A stretch of DNA of 64,000 nt from Glutamicibacter sp. JL.03c. Its GTDB lineage: Bacteria; Actinomycetota; Actinomycetes; Actinomycetales; Micrococcaceae. Both the position numbers and the translations under genes were made by a program. Positions 54,177 to 63,588 of the stretch are shown here, piece by piece (the stretch's first letter is position 1; every line of letters begins with the position of its first letter). Below the pieces are notes generated by a model. It did no database searches and was not told the DNA's origin. It worked only from the letters and a program-made list of their open reading frames with translations. The stretch is taken from positions 2,480,001-2,544,000 of the forward strand of contig NZ_CP107575.1 of NCBI RefSeq assembly GCF_025854375.1, read 5' to 3'.

Positions 54177-55797
54177 TTACTGCTCCTTGGTTTTGCTCCT
54201 GGCTCGCCAATGGCCAAGCCTTGTCAAAGATCTTCTGTAGTTCTGCCGCTTCGCGTTCAAGCCGTGGATCCTCGCCACGGGCCAACAACGCATATTCGAT
54301 AGTACGCTTGCCATTTTCGTGCTTCAGCTTGACCCAGACGCGGCGACGTGGAGTGAACAATGAAACTCCCAGGCCGAGCAGGGCCAACGCTGCGAAGATG
54401 CCGATCGGAAGCTTGCCCGGATCATAGTTCACATCCAGGGCGACATAGCGCTTGAGGTCATCGAAGCTGATGCTGCCCTTGCCGTCTGGCAGCTGGTAGG
54501 TCTGGCCGGCTTCGAGGATGATGCCACCGGCATCCAGCTCGCGGCTATTGAGCTTCTTCATCTTCTCGGTGTCCAGGACGAAGACGTTCTGCGGATTGCC
54601 GTCATCCAGTCCCAGGTCCCCGTAGAACGAGTTCAGGTGCAGCTGCGGGTTGATCGCATTGGGGTCACCGGAAATGCCGAAGCCATTTTCATCGACCAGA
54701 GCGGTAGGAAGCAGGAAGCCCTGGAAACCGAGCTGATCGGGCTTGGCATCGGGAACTTTCAAAACGAACATCGAGGTGTAGACCGAGTCCTGCGGAACCG
54801 AAACCGCGGGGCCCGAATAGGAGACGTTGCCCTTGCCATCGCGCACGGTGATGACCGGAGCGTAGCCGTTGCCGACCAGGTAGACATCGGCGCCGTTGAT
54901 GCGCAGCGGGTGGTTGACCTTCAGTTCCTGCTTGACCGGATCTGACTGGGCAGTTTTGCGCACCTGCACATGGGCGGTGAAGTCCAGTGGCTGGCCGAAG
55001 TGCGACTCGGATTCACGGTCGAAGACAATATCGAACTTGTCCAGCTTCACCGAGTAGCCCGGGAGCTTATCGGCATTAAAGGTGGTACCCGGGGTGAACG
55101 AATCATAAGCCACCAGCGAGTTGACGAAGGTCTCCCCTTCCACCAGCACGCGCTGCCCGGTGTAGCCGAAGGCACCGCCGATCGCTGCCGAGATCAGTAC
55201 CCCGATCAGCGAAATGTGGAAGACCAGGTTGCCGATCTCACGGGTGTAGCCGCGTTCGGCCGACACGGACCGGCCGCTGGCATCTTCGCGGCGTTCCACG
55301 CGGTAACCGCGCTTTTTCAGAATCTTGTATGAGTCCTCGATGACCTGGTCATCATCCGGAGTATCCGATTCGCCTTCGAGGATTTCATGCGATGCATACT
55401 GCGGCAGGCGATCGAGCCGCGCCGGGGTGCGCGGTGGCGGGGTGCGCAGCGCCTGGGCGTGCTTCTTTACACGCGGGACGATGCAGCCCACCAGGGAGAC
55501 GAACAGCAAGATGTAGATGGCGGAGAACCAGACCGAGGAATACACCTCGAACATCTGGAAACGGTCAAGCCATGGACCAGCAACAGGGTGCTGGTCCAGA
55601 TACTGCACGACCGTTTCGGGATTGGATGCCCGCTGCGGGAAAATGGAACCCGGAACTGCCGCAACGGCCAGCAGCAAAAGCAAAAACAATGCTGTTGGCA
55701 TGGACGTCAGCTGGGTCCAGATCCACCGCATGAACCCTACGAATCCCAACGCCGGAGCGTCCTGGGAGCCTTTGAGTTTCCGTTGTTGTTTCGCCAT
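54169..55797 (-). CDS. resB: Cytochrome c biogenesis protein ResB
   Basis: 542-residue partner of CcsB. Three N-terminal hydrophobic segments, including LTSMPTALFLLLLLAVAAVPGS, and a large extracytoplasmic domain, then a last helix (LPIGIFAALALLGLGVSLF) and a basic tail. GNLVFHISLIGVL contains the conserved helix histidine. The ATG overlaps the ccdA stop by one base (TAATG). Confidence 0.92.
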   Translation of the reverse strand: MAKQQRKLKGSQDAPALGFVGFMRWIWTQLTSMPTALFLLLLLAVAAVPGSIFPQRASNPETVVQYLDQHPVAGPWLDRFQMFEVYSSVWFSAIYILLFVSLVGCIVPRVKKHAQALRTPPPRTPARLDRLPQYASHEILEGESDTPDDDQVIEDSYKILKKRGYRVERREDASGRSVSAERGYTREIGNLVFHISLIGVLISAAIGGAFGYTGQRVLVEGETFVNSLVAYDSFTPGTTFNADKLPGYSVKLDKFDIVFDRESESHFGQPLDFTAHVQVRKTAQSDPVKQELKVNHPLRINGADVYLVGNGYAPVITVRDGKGNVSYSGPAVSVPQDSVYTSMFVLKVPDAKPDQLGFQGFLLPTALVDENGFGISGDPNAINPQLHLNSFYGDLGLDDGNPQNVFVLDTEKMKKLNSRELDAGGIILEAGQTYQLPDGKGSISFDDLKRYVALDVNYDPGKLPIGIFAALALLGLGVSLFTPRRRVWVKLKHENGKRTIEYALLARGEDPRLEREAAELQKIFDKAWPLASQEQNQGAVNG

Positions 55798-56564
55798 TAA
55801 ATTGGCAACCTCACTTCATTGGCAAACCAGTTTTGCAGTTCTGAAACCCACGTGCCCCACAGGCCGGTCACCATGACCAGGCCAAGGGCAATGAGCAGGG
55901 CGCCGCCAAAACGCATGATGAACAACTGATGCTTCCGGAAAAACGCCAGTGCCTGCATTCCCCGCTGCAATCCCAAGGCAATCAGGATGAAAGGCAATCC
56001 AAGTCCGAGGCAATAGAACACCGTCAGCAGGGTTCCCCGGGCCACATTCGCATCGGTTCCGGTGGACATGATCAGCACGGCGCTCAGAGTCGGGCCGATG
56101 CATGGGGCCCAGCCCAGGCCGAAGGTCAGCCCCAGCACCGGTGCGCCCCACAAGCCTGCAGGCGGCTTCTTGTGGATCTTGCGGTCACGCTGCATCCAGG
56201 AGAATCCGCCCATGAACACCACGCCCATGAACACCACGACGAGTCCCAGGACCTGGGTGACCCACGAACCGTTAAATCTCAGCCACGCCGTCGCCTGGCT
56301 GAAGAGCACGCCGGCGGCAATGAAGACGACAGAGAATCCCAAGACGAAGAGCAGGATCCCCAGGATCACCCGCCCGCGACGGTGTTCCTTCAAGTCCGCC
56401 CCGGTCAGCCCGGTGACATAACCGAGGTATCCCGGGACGAGGGGAAGAACGCAGGGAGAAAGGAAAGAAACCAATCCCGCCAACATGGCCACGGGCGCGG
56501 CAAGTACGAGCGACCCGTCCAGGACGATGTCAGCAAATGGATTAGAACTCACCGCAGGGATCAC
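55797..56564 (-). CDS. ccdA: CcdA-type thiol-disulfide electron carrier
   Basis: 255-residue DsbD-transmembrane-family protein with six hydrophobic segments. The two redox cysteines are in LSPCVLPLVPGYLGY and GWAPCIGPTLSA. It passes reducing power from cytoplasmic thioredoxin to the TlpA-like protein upstream, keeping apocytochrome cysteines reduced. GTG start overlaps the tlpA-like stop by four bases (GTGA). Confidence 0.94.
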   Translation of the reverse strand: MIPAVSSNPFADIVLDGSLVLAAPVAMLAGLVSFLSPCVLPLVPGYLGYVTGLTGADLKEHRRGRVILGILLFVLGFSVVFIAAGVLFSQATAWLRFNGSWVTQVLGLVVVFMGVVFMGGFSWMQRDRKIHKKPPAGLWGAPVLGLTFGLGWAPCIGPTLSAVLIMSTGTDANVARGTLLTVFYCLGLGLPFILIALGLQRGMQALAFFRKHQLFIMRFGGALLIALGLVMVTGLWGTWVSELQNWFANEVRLPI

Positions 56565-57184
56565 AACTTTTCGGTCAGAGCTGTATCGATCAGCGACTTC
56601 AACGTGCCCGGATCCACAGCGCCGATAACGCGCGCGCGGACCCGTCCCTTGCGGTCGAGAACCAGCGTGGAAGGCACGGCCTGCAGCGGCACGTACTTGG
56701 TCATGGCCAGCTGGACATCGCCATTGGTGTCCTGGATGGACTCGTAGGGAAGGTCGAAGGTGCGCTCGAAGGCCTTGGCCGCTTCGGCTTCATCACGGAC
56801 GTTAATGCCGATGAATTCGACCTTGTCGCCGTAGTTGTCGGCGATCTTCTTCAGATCCGGCGCTTCAATGCGGCATGGCGCGCAGGCGGCGTACCAGAAG
56901 TTCATGACCACTGGCTTGCCTTCCCACTGGCTGAAGTCGACATCGGTGCCGTGGTAGGTCTTCGACTTGAGATCCACAGGATCGGTCCGCTGGGCGACAT
57001 CGTATTCTTCGACGGCGCCATCGCCGGCGATGTAGTTTTTCCCGTCACCGCTGTTGGCTTGCGCCGTCAAGGAATCTTCCTTGCCGCTGCAGGCAGCCAG
57101 CGGAACAATGGCGGCTGCCACCATCAGCGAGCGCAACATCGTGCGTCGGCTCAGATTGCGGGGATTAGTCACAGGATCAGTCAT
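56561..57184 (-). CDS. ResA/TlpA-like thioredoxin lipoprotein
   Basis: 207-residue extracytoplasmic thioredoxin. The N-terminus has a twin-arginine-like LSRRTMLRSLM followed by lipobox LAAC (Cys32), so it may be a Tat-exported lipoprotein. The redox motif is ACAPC (CxxC) in the AlkyC/TlpA fold. It reduces apocytochrome c for haem attachment, fed by CcdA. The ATG at 57184 follows AAGGAC, four bases after the phosphoglycerate-mutase-like stop. Confidence 0.9.
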   Translation of the reverse strand: MTDPVTNPRNLSRRTMLRSLMVAAAIVPLAACSGKEDSLTAQANSGDGKNYIAGDGAVEEYDVAQRTDPVDLKSKTYHGTDVDFSQWEGKPVVMNFWYAACAPCRIEAPDLKKIADNYGDKVEFIGINVRDEAEAAKAFERTFDLPYESIQDTNGDVQLAMTKYVPLQAVPSTLVLDRKGRVRARVIGAVDPGTLKSLIDTALTEKL

Positions 57185-57188
57185 GTCC

Positions 57189-57851
57189 TTAGGCTCCTGG
57201 AATATTCGCGGCACCGGCCAATAGCTCGGGGCTTGGTTCGGTGTAACGCACGGAGACCAACTCGTCCCCTTCGAAATCAAAGCTGGTCACGGATGCTAGG
57301 GTGCATTCGCGCTGGCGCGGGTCATGCCACAGCGGCTTCTTTTCGGCCGCCCGCCGGGTTACCCAGATCGGCAGCTGGTGGCTCACGATGATGACCTCGG
57401 AGCCTTCGCCATGCTCTGCCACAGCGGCACGACGGTGCTCGTCCATGGCTTCGCGCATGCGCTGCACCTGCTGCGCATATGGCTCACCCCATGACGGCTT
57501 GAGCGGGTTGACCAGTAACGGCCAGTACTTCGGCTGGCGCAAGTGCTCGGCCACCTTCGACAGGCCCTGCAGCTTATTTCCTGCCTCGATGACGCGATCG
57601 TCAGAGTAAATGGGCAAGTCGAGCAGGCGGCTGGTGGGCGCCGCGGTTTGCTGCGCGCGGATCAACGGCGAAGCAACCAGGCGAACCACGTTGGCCCCTT
57701 CGCCTTGGCGTTGTGCGAAGAACTCGCCGGCGGCATCAGCCATCTTGAAACCGAGCTCCGAAAGCCCGAAGCCGGGGATCCGTCCGTAGAGGATACGGTC
57801 GGGGTTCAAAACTTCCCCGTGGCGCAACAAATGGACGGTCGTTAAAGGCAT
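57189..57851 (-). CDS. Histidine-phosphatase-family protein (phosphoglycerate-mutase-like)
   Basis: 220-residue protein with the LLRHGEVLNPD catalytic histidine motif and VASPLIRAQQTA, plus the second histidine in VSHQLPIW. It leads the cytochrome-c maturation operon, which is a common actinobacterial arrangement, but its substrate is unknown; it is not a glycolytic mutase by length. Four bases separate it from the TlpA-like gene. Confidence 0.87.
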   Translation of the reverse strand: MPLTTVHLLRHGEVLNPDRILYGRIPGFGLSELGFKMADAAGEFFAQRQGEGANVVRLVASPLIRAQQTAAPTSRLLDLPIYSDDRVIEAGNKLQGLSKVAEHLRQPKYWPLLVNPLKPSWGEPYAQQVQRMREAMDEHRRAAVAEHGEGSEVIIVSHQLPIWVTRRAAEKKPLWHDPRQRECTLASVTSFDFEGDELVSVRYTEPSPELLAGAANIPGA

Positions 57852-58027
57852 GCTTCCAGTGTCTCAAATATTCGGTGCGAAATAGACATATTGTGTCCAC
57901 CATCAACTATTCACAGCGCATGCATGGGATTCCCATATGGAAAAACCATCCTTTCGGAGGGCTTGCTCACAAAGCCATGCCACTACTCTTAGTTATAAAG
58001 GCAATTTGACCTAAAGGATGATGAAAC

Positions 58028-58786
58028 ATGAGCAACTACGATCCGAATCAACCGGGCCAACCCTACAATCCGGACTCTGCGGGTCAGAACCAGCATCCGA
58101 ACCCGTATGGGGAGAACCCCTACGCGCAACAGCCGTCCCCGTACGGCCAGAATCCCTACGGGCAGTCCCCTGTGGCACCAGGCTTCAATGAGTACCCGAA
58201 CCAGGGCGGCTACGCAGCCGTGCAGCCGCCTGCGGAACGCCCCAAGACCCTGCAGATCGCTTTCCTGCTGATCCTGCTTTCGGGCATTGTCGGAGCGATT
58301 GCCAGCTGGATGATCTCCACCTCGAACATGTTCGGGAACATGGTGTCCTCGCAGTGGGCCCTGGTCGAGCAGGAACTGCAGAACCAGATGCAGTCGACAC
58401 CTGAGATGGCTCAGGATCCGACCTTGCAGCAGATGATGAGCAGCCCCGAAGCATTCATCTCCCAAGCAAACACCATGATGACCAGCTTCGCCTTGGTCGG
58501 TGCCGTGATCTCCGTGATCTTGTACTTCCTGGTCGGCTTCTTCGTGGGCCGCGGCATAGGTGCCATGCGTATCATCGCCACTATCCTGGCGGTGCTCTCG
58601 CTCTTGGGCCTGTTCTCCACGGTTCCAATGATCAGCATGTTTGCCGACACCCAGGCTGGCGCGTTGAACGCCGTATACGTCATCGGCGTCCTGCTCGGTG
58701 TGGCAGGCGTGGTCTTCTCGTGGTTGCGTCCTTCCTCGGACTACATCGCCCAGCGTCGCATGGCTCGTCGCGCCGGCTACCGGTAA
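58028..58786 (+). CDS. Pro/Tyr/Gln-rich membrane protein of unknown function
   Basis: 252 residues. The first 70 are low-complexity with repeated NPYxQ-like units (PYGENPYAQ, PYGQNPYGQ), then four hydrophobic segments. A region around 110-140 rich in Q and M may be extracytoplasmic. Comparable proteins occur widely in actinobacteria without assigned function. AAAGGATGATGAAAC precedes the ATG. Convergent with rex. Confidence 0.75.
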   Translation: MSNYDPNQPGQPYNPDSAGQNQHPNPYGENPYAQQPSPYGQNPYGQSPVAPGFNEYPNQGGYAAVQPPAERPKTLQIAFLLILLSGIVGAIASWMISTSNMFGNMVSSQWALVEQELQNQMQSTPEMAQDPTLQQMMSSPEAFISQANTMMTSFALVGAVISVILYFLVGFFVGRGIGAMRIIATILAVLSLLGLFSTVPMISMFADTQAGALNAVYVIGVLLGVAGVVFSWLRPSSDYIAQRRMARRAGYR

Positions 58787-58815
58787 AGACAGGTCCTAAA
58801 GGTCCTCAAGGCAAG

Positions 58816-58865
58816 AAAAGGCGTTGTTGTCTTCGTCAATCACGACGGAGACAACAACGCCTTTT
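58816..58865. terminator. Shared terminator of the Pro-rich protein gene and rex
   Basis: Perfect 16-bp stem AAAAGGCGTTGTTGTC (58816-58831) with 58850-58865. Confidence 0.92.
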
Positions 58866-58880
58866 GCGTATCGGGACGAT

Positions 58881-59516
58881 CTAGCCCTGCACTGCCAAGT
58901 ACGCCAAAATCTGCAATTCGGTCGACAGGTCGACCCGCCGCAAATTCATGCCAGCCGGTACCTTCAACGGCTTGGGCGCGAATGAGAGCACCGAACGCAC
59001 CGAAAGATCCGCGAGCGAATCAACCAGGTCCTGGGCTGCGTCGCCGGGCACGGCAAGCACGGCAATATTGATCTCTTCGCGGGCAACCACCGTGGCAAGA
59101 TCGCTGATCGATTCCACGCGCAAGTCGCCGACAGATTCGCCGATCAGGTTCGGGTCAACATCCAAGATGGCTTTGACGTTGAATCCGCGCGAGGTGAATC
59201 CGGCGTAGCCGCTCAAGGCACGGCCGAGGTTACCGGCGCCGACAATGGCGACTTTCCAGTCCTGGTTCAAACCCAGGGTCCGGCTGATGTGCTCGGCTAG
59301 TTCGCGAACCACGTAGCCGACCCCGCGGGTTCCATAGGATCCCAGCCAGGACAGGTCCTTGCGCAGAATTGAAGGGTTCACACCGGCTTCCTTGGCTAGC
59401 ACTCCGGAGCTGGTCCGTTCCAACCCCTGGGCTTCCAGGGCGTTGAGCGCACGCAGGTATTGGGTAAGTCGAGCCAACGTTGCTTCAGGCAGGACACGAG
59501 CTTCAAGCTCAGACAT
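58881..59516 (-). CDS. rex: Redox-sensing repressor Rex
   Basis: 211-residue NADH/NAD+ sensor that represses respiratory and fermentative genes when NADH is low. N-terminal winged helix (about 10-75; SSGVLAKEAGVNPSILRKDLSWLGSYGTRGVGY), then Rossmann domain with VAIVGAGNLGRALSGY (G-x-G-x2-G) and a C-terminal swap helix. It lies downstream of a small glutaredoxin-like gene. Here it is not followed by hemA, a frequent neighbour elsewhere. I saw no good Rex site in its own upstream region. Confidence 0.94.
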   Translation of the reverse strand: MSELEARVLPEATLARLTQYLRALNALEAQGLERTSSGVLAKEAGVNPSILRKDLSWLGSYGTRGVGYVVRELAEHISRTLGLNQDWKVAIVGAGNLGRALSGYAGFTSRGFNVKAILDVDPNLIGESVGDLRVESISDLATVVAREEINIAVLAVPGDAAQDLVDSLADLSVRSVLSFAPKPLKVPAGMNLRRVDLSTELQILAYLAVQG

Positions 59517-59553
59517 CTTGATTCTCCTGCTCTTTCCATTGGGCTATTCGAGC

Positions 59554-59568
59554 ATGACGCGTCGTCAT
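59554..59568. promoter_or_regulatory. Inverted repeat upstream of rex
   Basis: ATGACG (59554-59559), spacer CGT, CGTCAT (59563-59568), 38 bases before the rex start. It does not match the usual Rex motif and could be a weak hairpin. Confidence 0.35.
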
Positions 59569-59582
59569 TCTCATGGCTGCGA

Positions 59583-59828
59583 CTAGTTGCTGAGCAGTCT
59601 TTCCAGGCGTTGCGGGTCGATAGTCCAGAAATCCCGGACTTGTCCGTCGATGAACAGCACCGGCACTTCTTCGTGGTGCTTGGCCAGAAGGTCCGGATGC
59701 TCGTCGATATCGAGTTCGGAGAATTCCATATTCAATCGGCTCGTTACCTCAGCAACTGTTGCCCGTGCTGCATGGCATAGATGGCAGTCTTTTCGAACCA
59801 ACAGCTGGATCTGATGCAATGTACTCAC
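59583..59828 (-). CDS. Glutaredoxin-like protein
   Basis: 81 residues with a thioredoxin fold and CHLC redox motif (about 15-18), EVPVLFIDG cis-proline region. Typical of the DUF836/glutaredoxin family encoded next to rex or haem genes in actinobacteria. Probably co-transcribed with rex 66 bases downstream. Confidence 0.88.
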   Translation of the reverse strand: MSTLHQIQLLVRKDCHLCHAARATVAEVTSRLNMEFSELDIDEHPDLLAKHHEEVPVLFIDGQVRDFWTIDPQRLERLLSN

Positions 59829-59833
59829 CTGAC

Positions 59834-59839
59834 TATAAT
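59834..59839 (+). promoter_or_regulatory. -10 element for the HAD hydrolase gene
   Basis: Consensus TATAAT, 51 bases before the ATG at 59891. The same stretch read on the minus strand contains TATAGT (59837-59832), but that is too close to the glutaredoxin start to be assigned with certainty. Confidence 0.45.
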
Positions 59840-59890
59840 CTCACGAGCCGTAACCGCGCTTGAACTTTACGATGAAATAAACTGGGTCAA

Positions 59891-60697
59891 ATGCCTTCCA
59901 CCGATAACACCACCGCTCAACCGGCCGCCCCGGCACCCGGAAAAGTTGCCGCCTTCTTCGATGTGGACAACACCTTGGTTCGCGGGGCCTCGCTGTATTT
60001 GCTGGCGCGCAAGCTGCGTGAGCACCGCTTCTTCCGTTTCCGGGAAATCCTCTGGTTCGCGTTGAAGCAGCTGCGTTTCGCTGCCCGCGGCGAGCATCTG
60101 GGAGATATCCATCAGATCCGTGACCGTGCGTTGATGATGGTGCGCGGTATTCCGGTGGCTGAGATCGAGCAAATCGGCAATGAGATCTATGACGAGTACA
60201 TCGAGCCGAAATTGTGGTCGGGCACTGTGGCCATTGCCCGCCAGCATTTACGTGTCGGCCGCGAGGTATGGCTGGTGACTGCCACTCCCCTGGAAGTGGC
60301 GAATGTCATTTCACATCGCCTCGAACTTTCGGGCGCATTGGGCACGGTGGTGGAAAGCCGCGATGGTTTATACACCGGTGCGTTGGCCAGCCCGATCCTG
60401 CACGCGGCGGAAAAAGCCCAGGCTGTCAGGACCCTGGCGAAGGCTCGCGGGATCTCGCTGTCGCGTTCCTGGGCGTACTCGGATTCGTATAACGATGTTC
60501 CGCTGCTCGAAGCTGTCGGCCATCCGGTCTGCATTAATCCAGATGCCCGCTTGCGCGCCTACGCCAAGCGCCGCGGCTGGCAGGTCTATGACTTCCGAAC
60601 GGGCCAGCGGGCCGCCAAGTTCGGCTTGCGTGCCGCTGGCGTGCTCGGGGCACTGTGGGCTGCACGGCGCTCAATCCTGCGCCGTTCCGGCTCTTAG
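59891..60697 (+). CDS. HAD-IB family phosphatase (SerB-like)
   Basis: 268-residue haloacid-dehalogenase hydrolase, subfamily IB. Motif I FFDVDNTLVRG (nucleophile D about 22), motif II TATPLEV, motif III lysine in EKAQAV and motif IV YSDSYNDVPLL. C-terminal basic segment with a hydrophobic stretch. In mycobacteria the related serB1 lies in the same neighbourhood as bldC-like and bS22 genes, matching the synteny here. Substrate unknown; phosphoserine phosphatase is possible. Confidence 0.88.
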   Translation: MPSTDNTTAQPAAPAPGKVAAFFDVDNTLVRGASLYLLARKLREHRFFRFREILWFALKQLRFAARGEHLGDIHQIRDRALMMVRGIPVAEIEQIGNEIYDEYIEPKLWSGTVAIARQHLRVGREVWLVTATPLEVANVISHRLELSGALGTVVESRDGLYTGALASPILHAAEKAQAVRTLAKARGISLSRSWAYSDSYNDVPLLEAVGHPVCINPDARLRAYAKRRGWQVYDFRTGQRAAKFGLRAAGVLGALWAARRSILRRSGS

Positions 60698-60726
60698 CGG
60701 GCCACCGGCAGGCTTCGGATAAAGCA

Positions 60727-60766
60727 ATCGCCACCGTTTGCAGTTGAACTGCTAATCGGTGGCGAT
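60727..60766. terminator. Shared terminator of HAD gene and bS22
   Basis: Ten-bp stem ATCGCCACCG (60727-60736) with 60757-60766, enclosing a second stem GCAGT/ACTGC. Confidence 0.85.
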
Positions 60767-60798
60767 GATTGCCTGGCGGCAAAGTGCTCGAAGTAGAT

Positions 60799-60897
60799 TT
60801 ACTTCTTGTTGCGACGCTGGTGGCGAGTCTTACGAAGCAATTTGCGGTGCTTCTTCTTGGACATACGCTTGCGGCGCTTCTTGATAACAGAGCCCAT
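60799..60897 (-). CDS. Small ribosomal protein bS22 (AURKAIP1/COX24 domain)
   Basis: 32-codon gene encoding an almost wholly basic peptide starting [19 protein letters not shown] and ending RRNKK. This matches the actinobacterial bS22 protein found in mycobacterial 30S subunits (for instance the Rv0500B product). It is too short for many annotation thresholds. It lies downstream of the bldC-like gene in the same direction, as in mycobacteria. Confidence 0.92.
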   Translation of the reverse strand: MGSVIKKRRKRMSKKKHRKLLRKTRHQRRNKK

Positions 60898-61036
60898 AAT
60901 GGTTCCTCACAAACTAATTAAATGCGCCAACCCAAAGTACCTGCTTGCACGCAAGCAAAAGGACAAGGTTGACCGGACGTTAAACGTTCCTTAATAGATT
61001 ACCCGCTTTTCGGCCATGCTCTGACCATCGCGCGGA

Positions 61037-61261
61037 CTATCGGCCGTACGAACCGGTACCGTGCTGCGGATCAATAGCCGCAGCGCTGAGGTAGGATTCC
61101 ACAGCGTTCTCTGGAACGCGATAGGAGCGGCCGAACTGAACGGCAGGCAGATCGCCTGCGTGAATCAGCCGATAAACCGTCATTTTGGAAACACGCATCA
61201 TGTCAGCCACTTCGGCCACCGTCATGAAACGGGCTCCTGCAAAATTCTGTTTATCCGTCAT
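61037..61261 (-). CDS. BldC-like MerR-type helix-turn-helix protein
   Basis: 74-residue DNA-binding protein, little more than a winged helix: FMTVAEVADMMRVSKMTVYRLIHAGDLPAVQFGRSYRVPE. It matches BldC of Streptomyces (a developmental regulator binding as head-to-tail oligomers) and its mycobacterial counterpart Rv0500A. Role in a non-sporulating relative is unclear. A long leader with an inverted repeat (61306-61363) precedes it; a TATAGT -10 candidate lies at 61387-61382. Confidence 0.9.
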   Translation of the reverse strand: MTDKQNFAGARFMTVAEVADMMRVSKMTVYRLIHAGDLPAVQFGRSYRVPENAVESYLSAAAIDPQHGTGSYGR

Positions 61262-61305
61262 GCGGGATATTCTCCTGACGCTGATCTCTATTTCGTCGCG
61301 TTACT

Positions 61306-61363
61306 AGCGAAGGTGAACTTACACGACTTTGGATCAACATCGGCGATCTGGTTCACGTTCGCT
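61306..61363. promoter_or_regulatory. Inverted repeat in the bldC-like leader
   Basis: AGCGAAGGTGAAC (61306-61318) and GTTCACGTTCGCT (61351-61363) are complementary at 12 of 13 positions, with a 32-base loop. It lies between the candidate promoter and the start codon, so it may fold in the mRNA. Confidence 0.5.
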
Positions 61364-61454
61364 TTGTCCTAGTCTAATCGCACTATAGTAACTTTTGCAT
61401 CACGAAACACTTCAGGTCTCTTCAGAATCAATATTTTGTTGCTGAAACGAGACA

Positions 61455-61498
61455 ATCCGCACGGCAAGCCCCAGATCAACTAGGGGTGCCGTGCGGAT
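61455..61498 (-). terminator. Terminator of gdhA
   Basis: Perfect 12-bp stem ATCCGCACGGCA (61455-61466) with 61487-61498, with an inner CCCC/GGGG stem, 17 bases past the gdhA stop. Confidence 0.85.
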
Positions 61499-61515
61499 CA
61501 TTGCAGCAAAATTTC

Positions 61516-62970
<1,455 letters not shown>

Positions 62971-63048
62971 TTATAAATCAGAAACACGGCCGTAACGTGA
63001 TTCATTGGCCATTCTGATCGGAGGTGCCCGAGAGGATAGGGCATTCAG

Positions 63049-63492
63049 CTAGCGGCGGCGCCCAAAACGGGGAAGCCGCTCCAGGAACTCCTGGGCTCGG
63101 CCGGTCACTTGCTCCAGTCCGCGTCCGACGCTGCGGCTGATTTGCTGGGCGGTCGGGTTGGCTCCGGCAGAAAGCTGCGTACTCGAATTCGGCTGCTGCT
63201 CGTCGACCGACGCTTCAGATTCTGGCACTGGAACCAGATCGGCACACCAATGCACCAGGTCTTCGAGCGCAGAGGTGTCAATGCTGTAGATGCGGCGCTG
63301 GCCAGCAGCCGCCATGCTCACCAGCTGAGCCTCGCGTAATACCTTCAGATGCTTGGAAACCGTAGGCTGCGAGATCTCCAATTCGGTGACCAGGGTACCT
63401 ACGGCTTTTGGCTCGGTCTTGAGCGCTTCAATAATCTTGCGACGGGTTGGCTCTGCCAACGCCGAAAATACTTCATCAATTGCCACATACAT
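63049..63492 (-). CDS. ArsR-family regulator with C-terminal extension
   Basis: 147 residues. The first 85 are a winged helix (VFSALAEPTRRKIIEAL, then LEISQPTVSKHLKVLREAQLV and AGQRRIYSID). The rest is a polar Ser/Gln-rich linker and a terminal amphipathic basic helix (RAQEFLERLPRFGRRR), unusual for ArsR proteins. No metal-binding cysteine motif CVC is seen, so metal sensing is unlikely. The start at 63492 (MYVAIDE) is more family-like than a codon ten earlier. Divergence from its likely target is not visible. Confidence 0.82.
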   Translation of the reverse strand: MYVAIDEVFSALAEPTRRKIIEALKTEPKAVGTLVTELEISQPTVSKHLKVLREAQLVSMAAAGQRRIYSIDTSALEDLVHWCADLVPVPESEASVDEQQPNSSTQLSAGANPTAQQISRSVGRGLEQVTGRAQEFLERLPRFGRRR

Positions 63493-63588
63493 AACCCTAA
63501 CGGCATATGAGCACGGGGCCATTGATTTAGCGGCTGGTTCCGGAAGGAAATTCCAACCTCGAATGATTTCGGCGTAATTATCCCGGAT

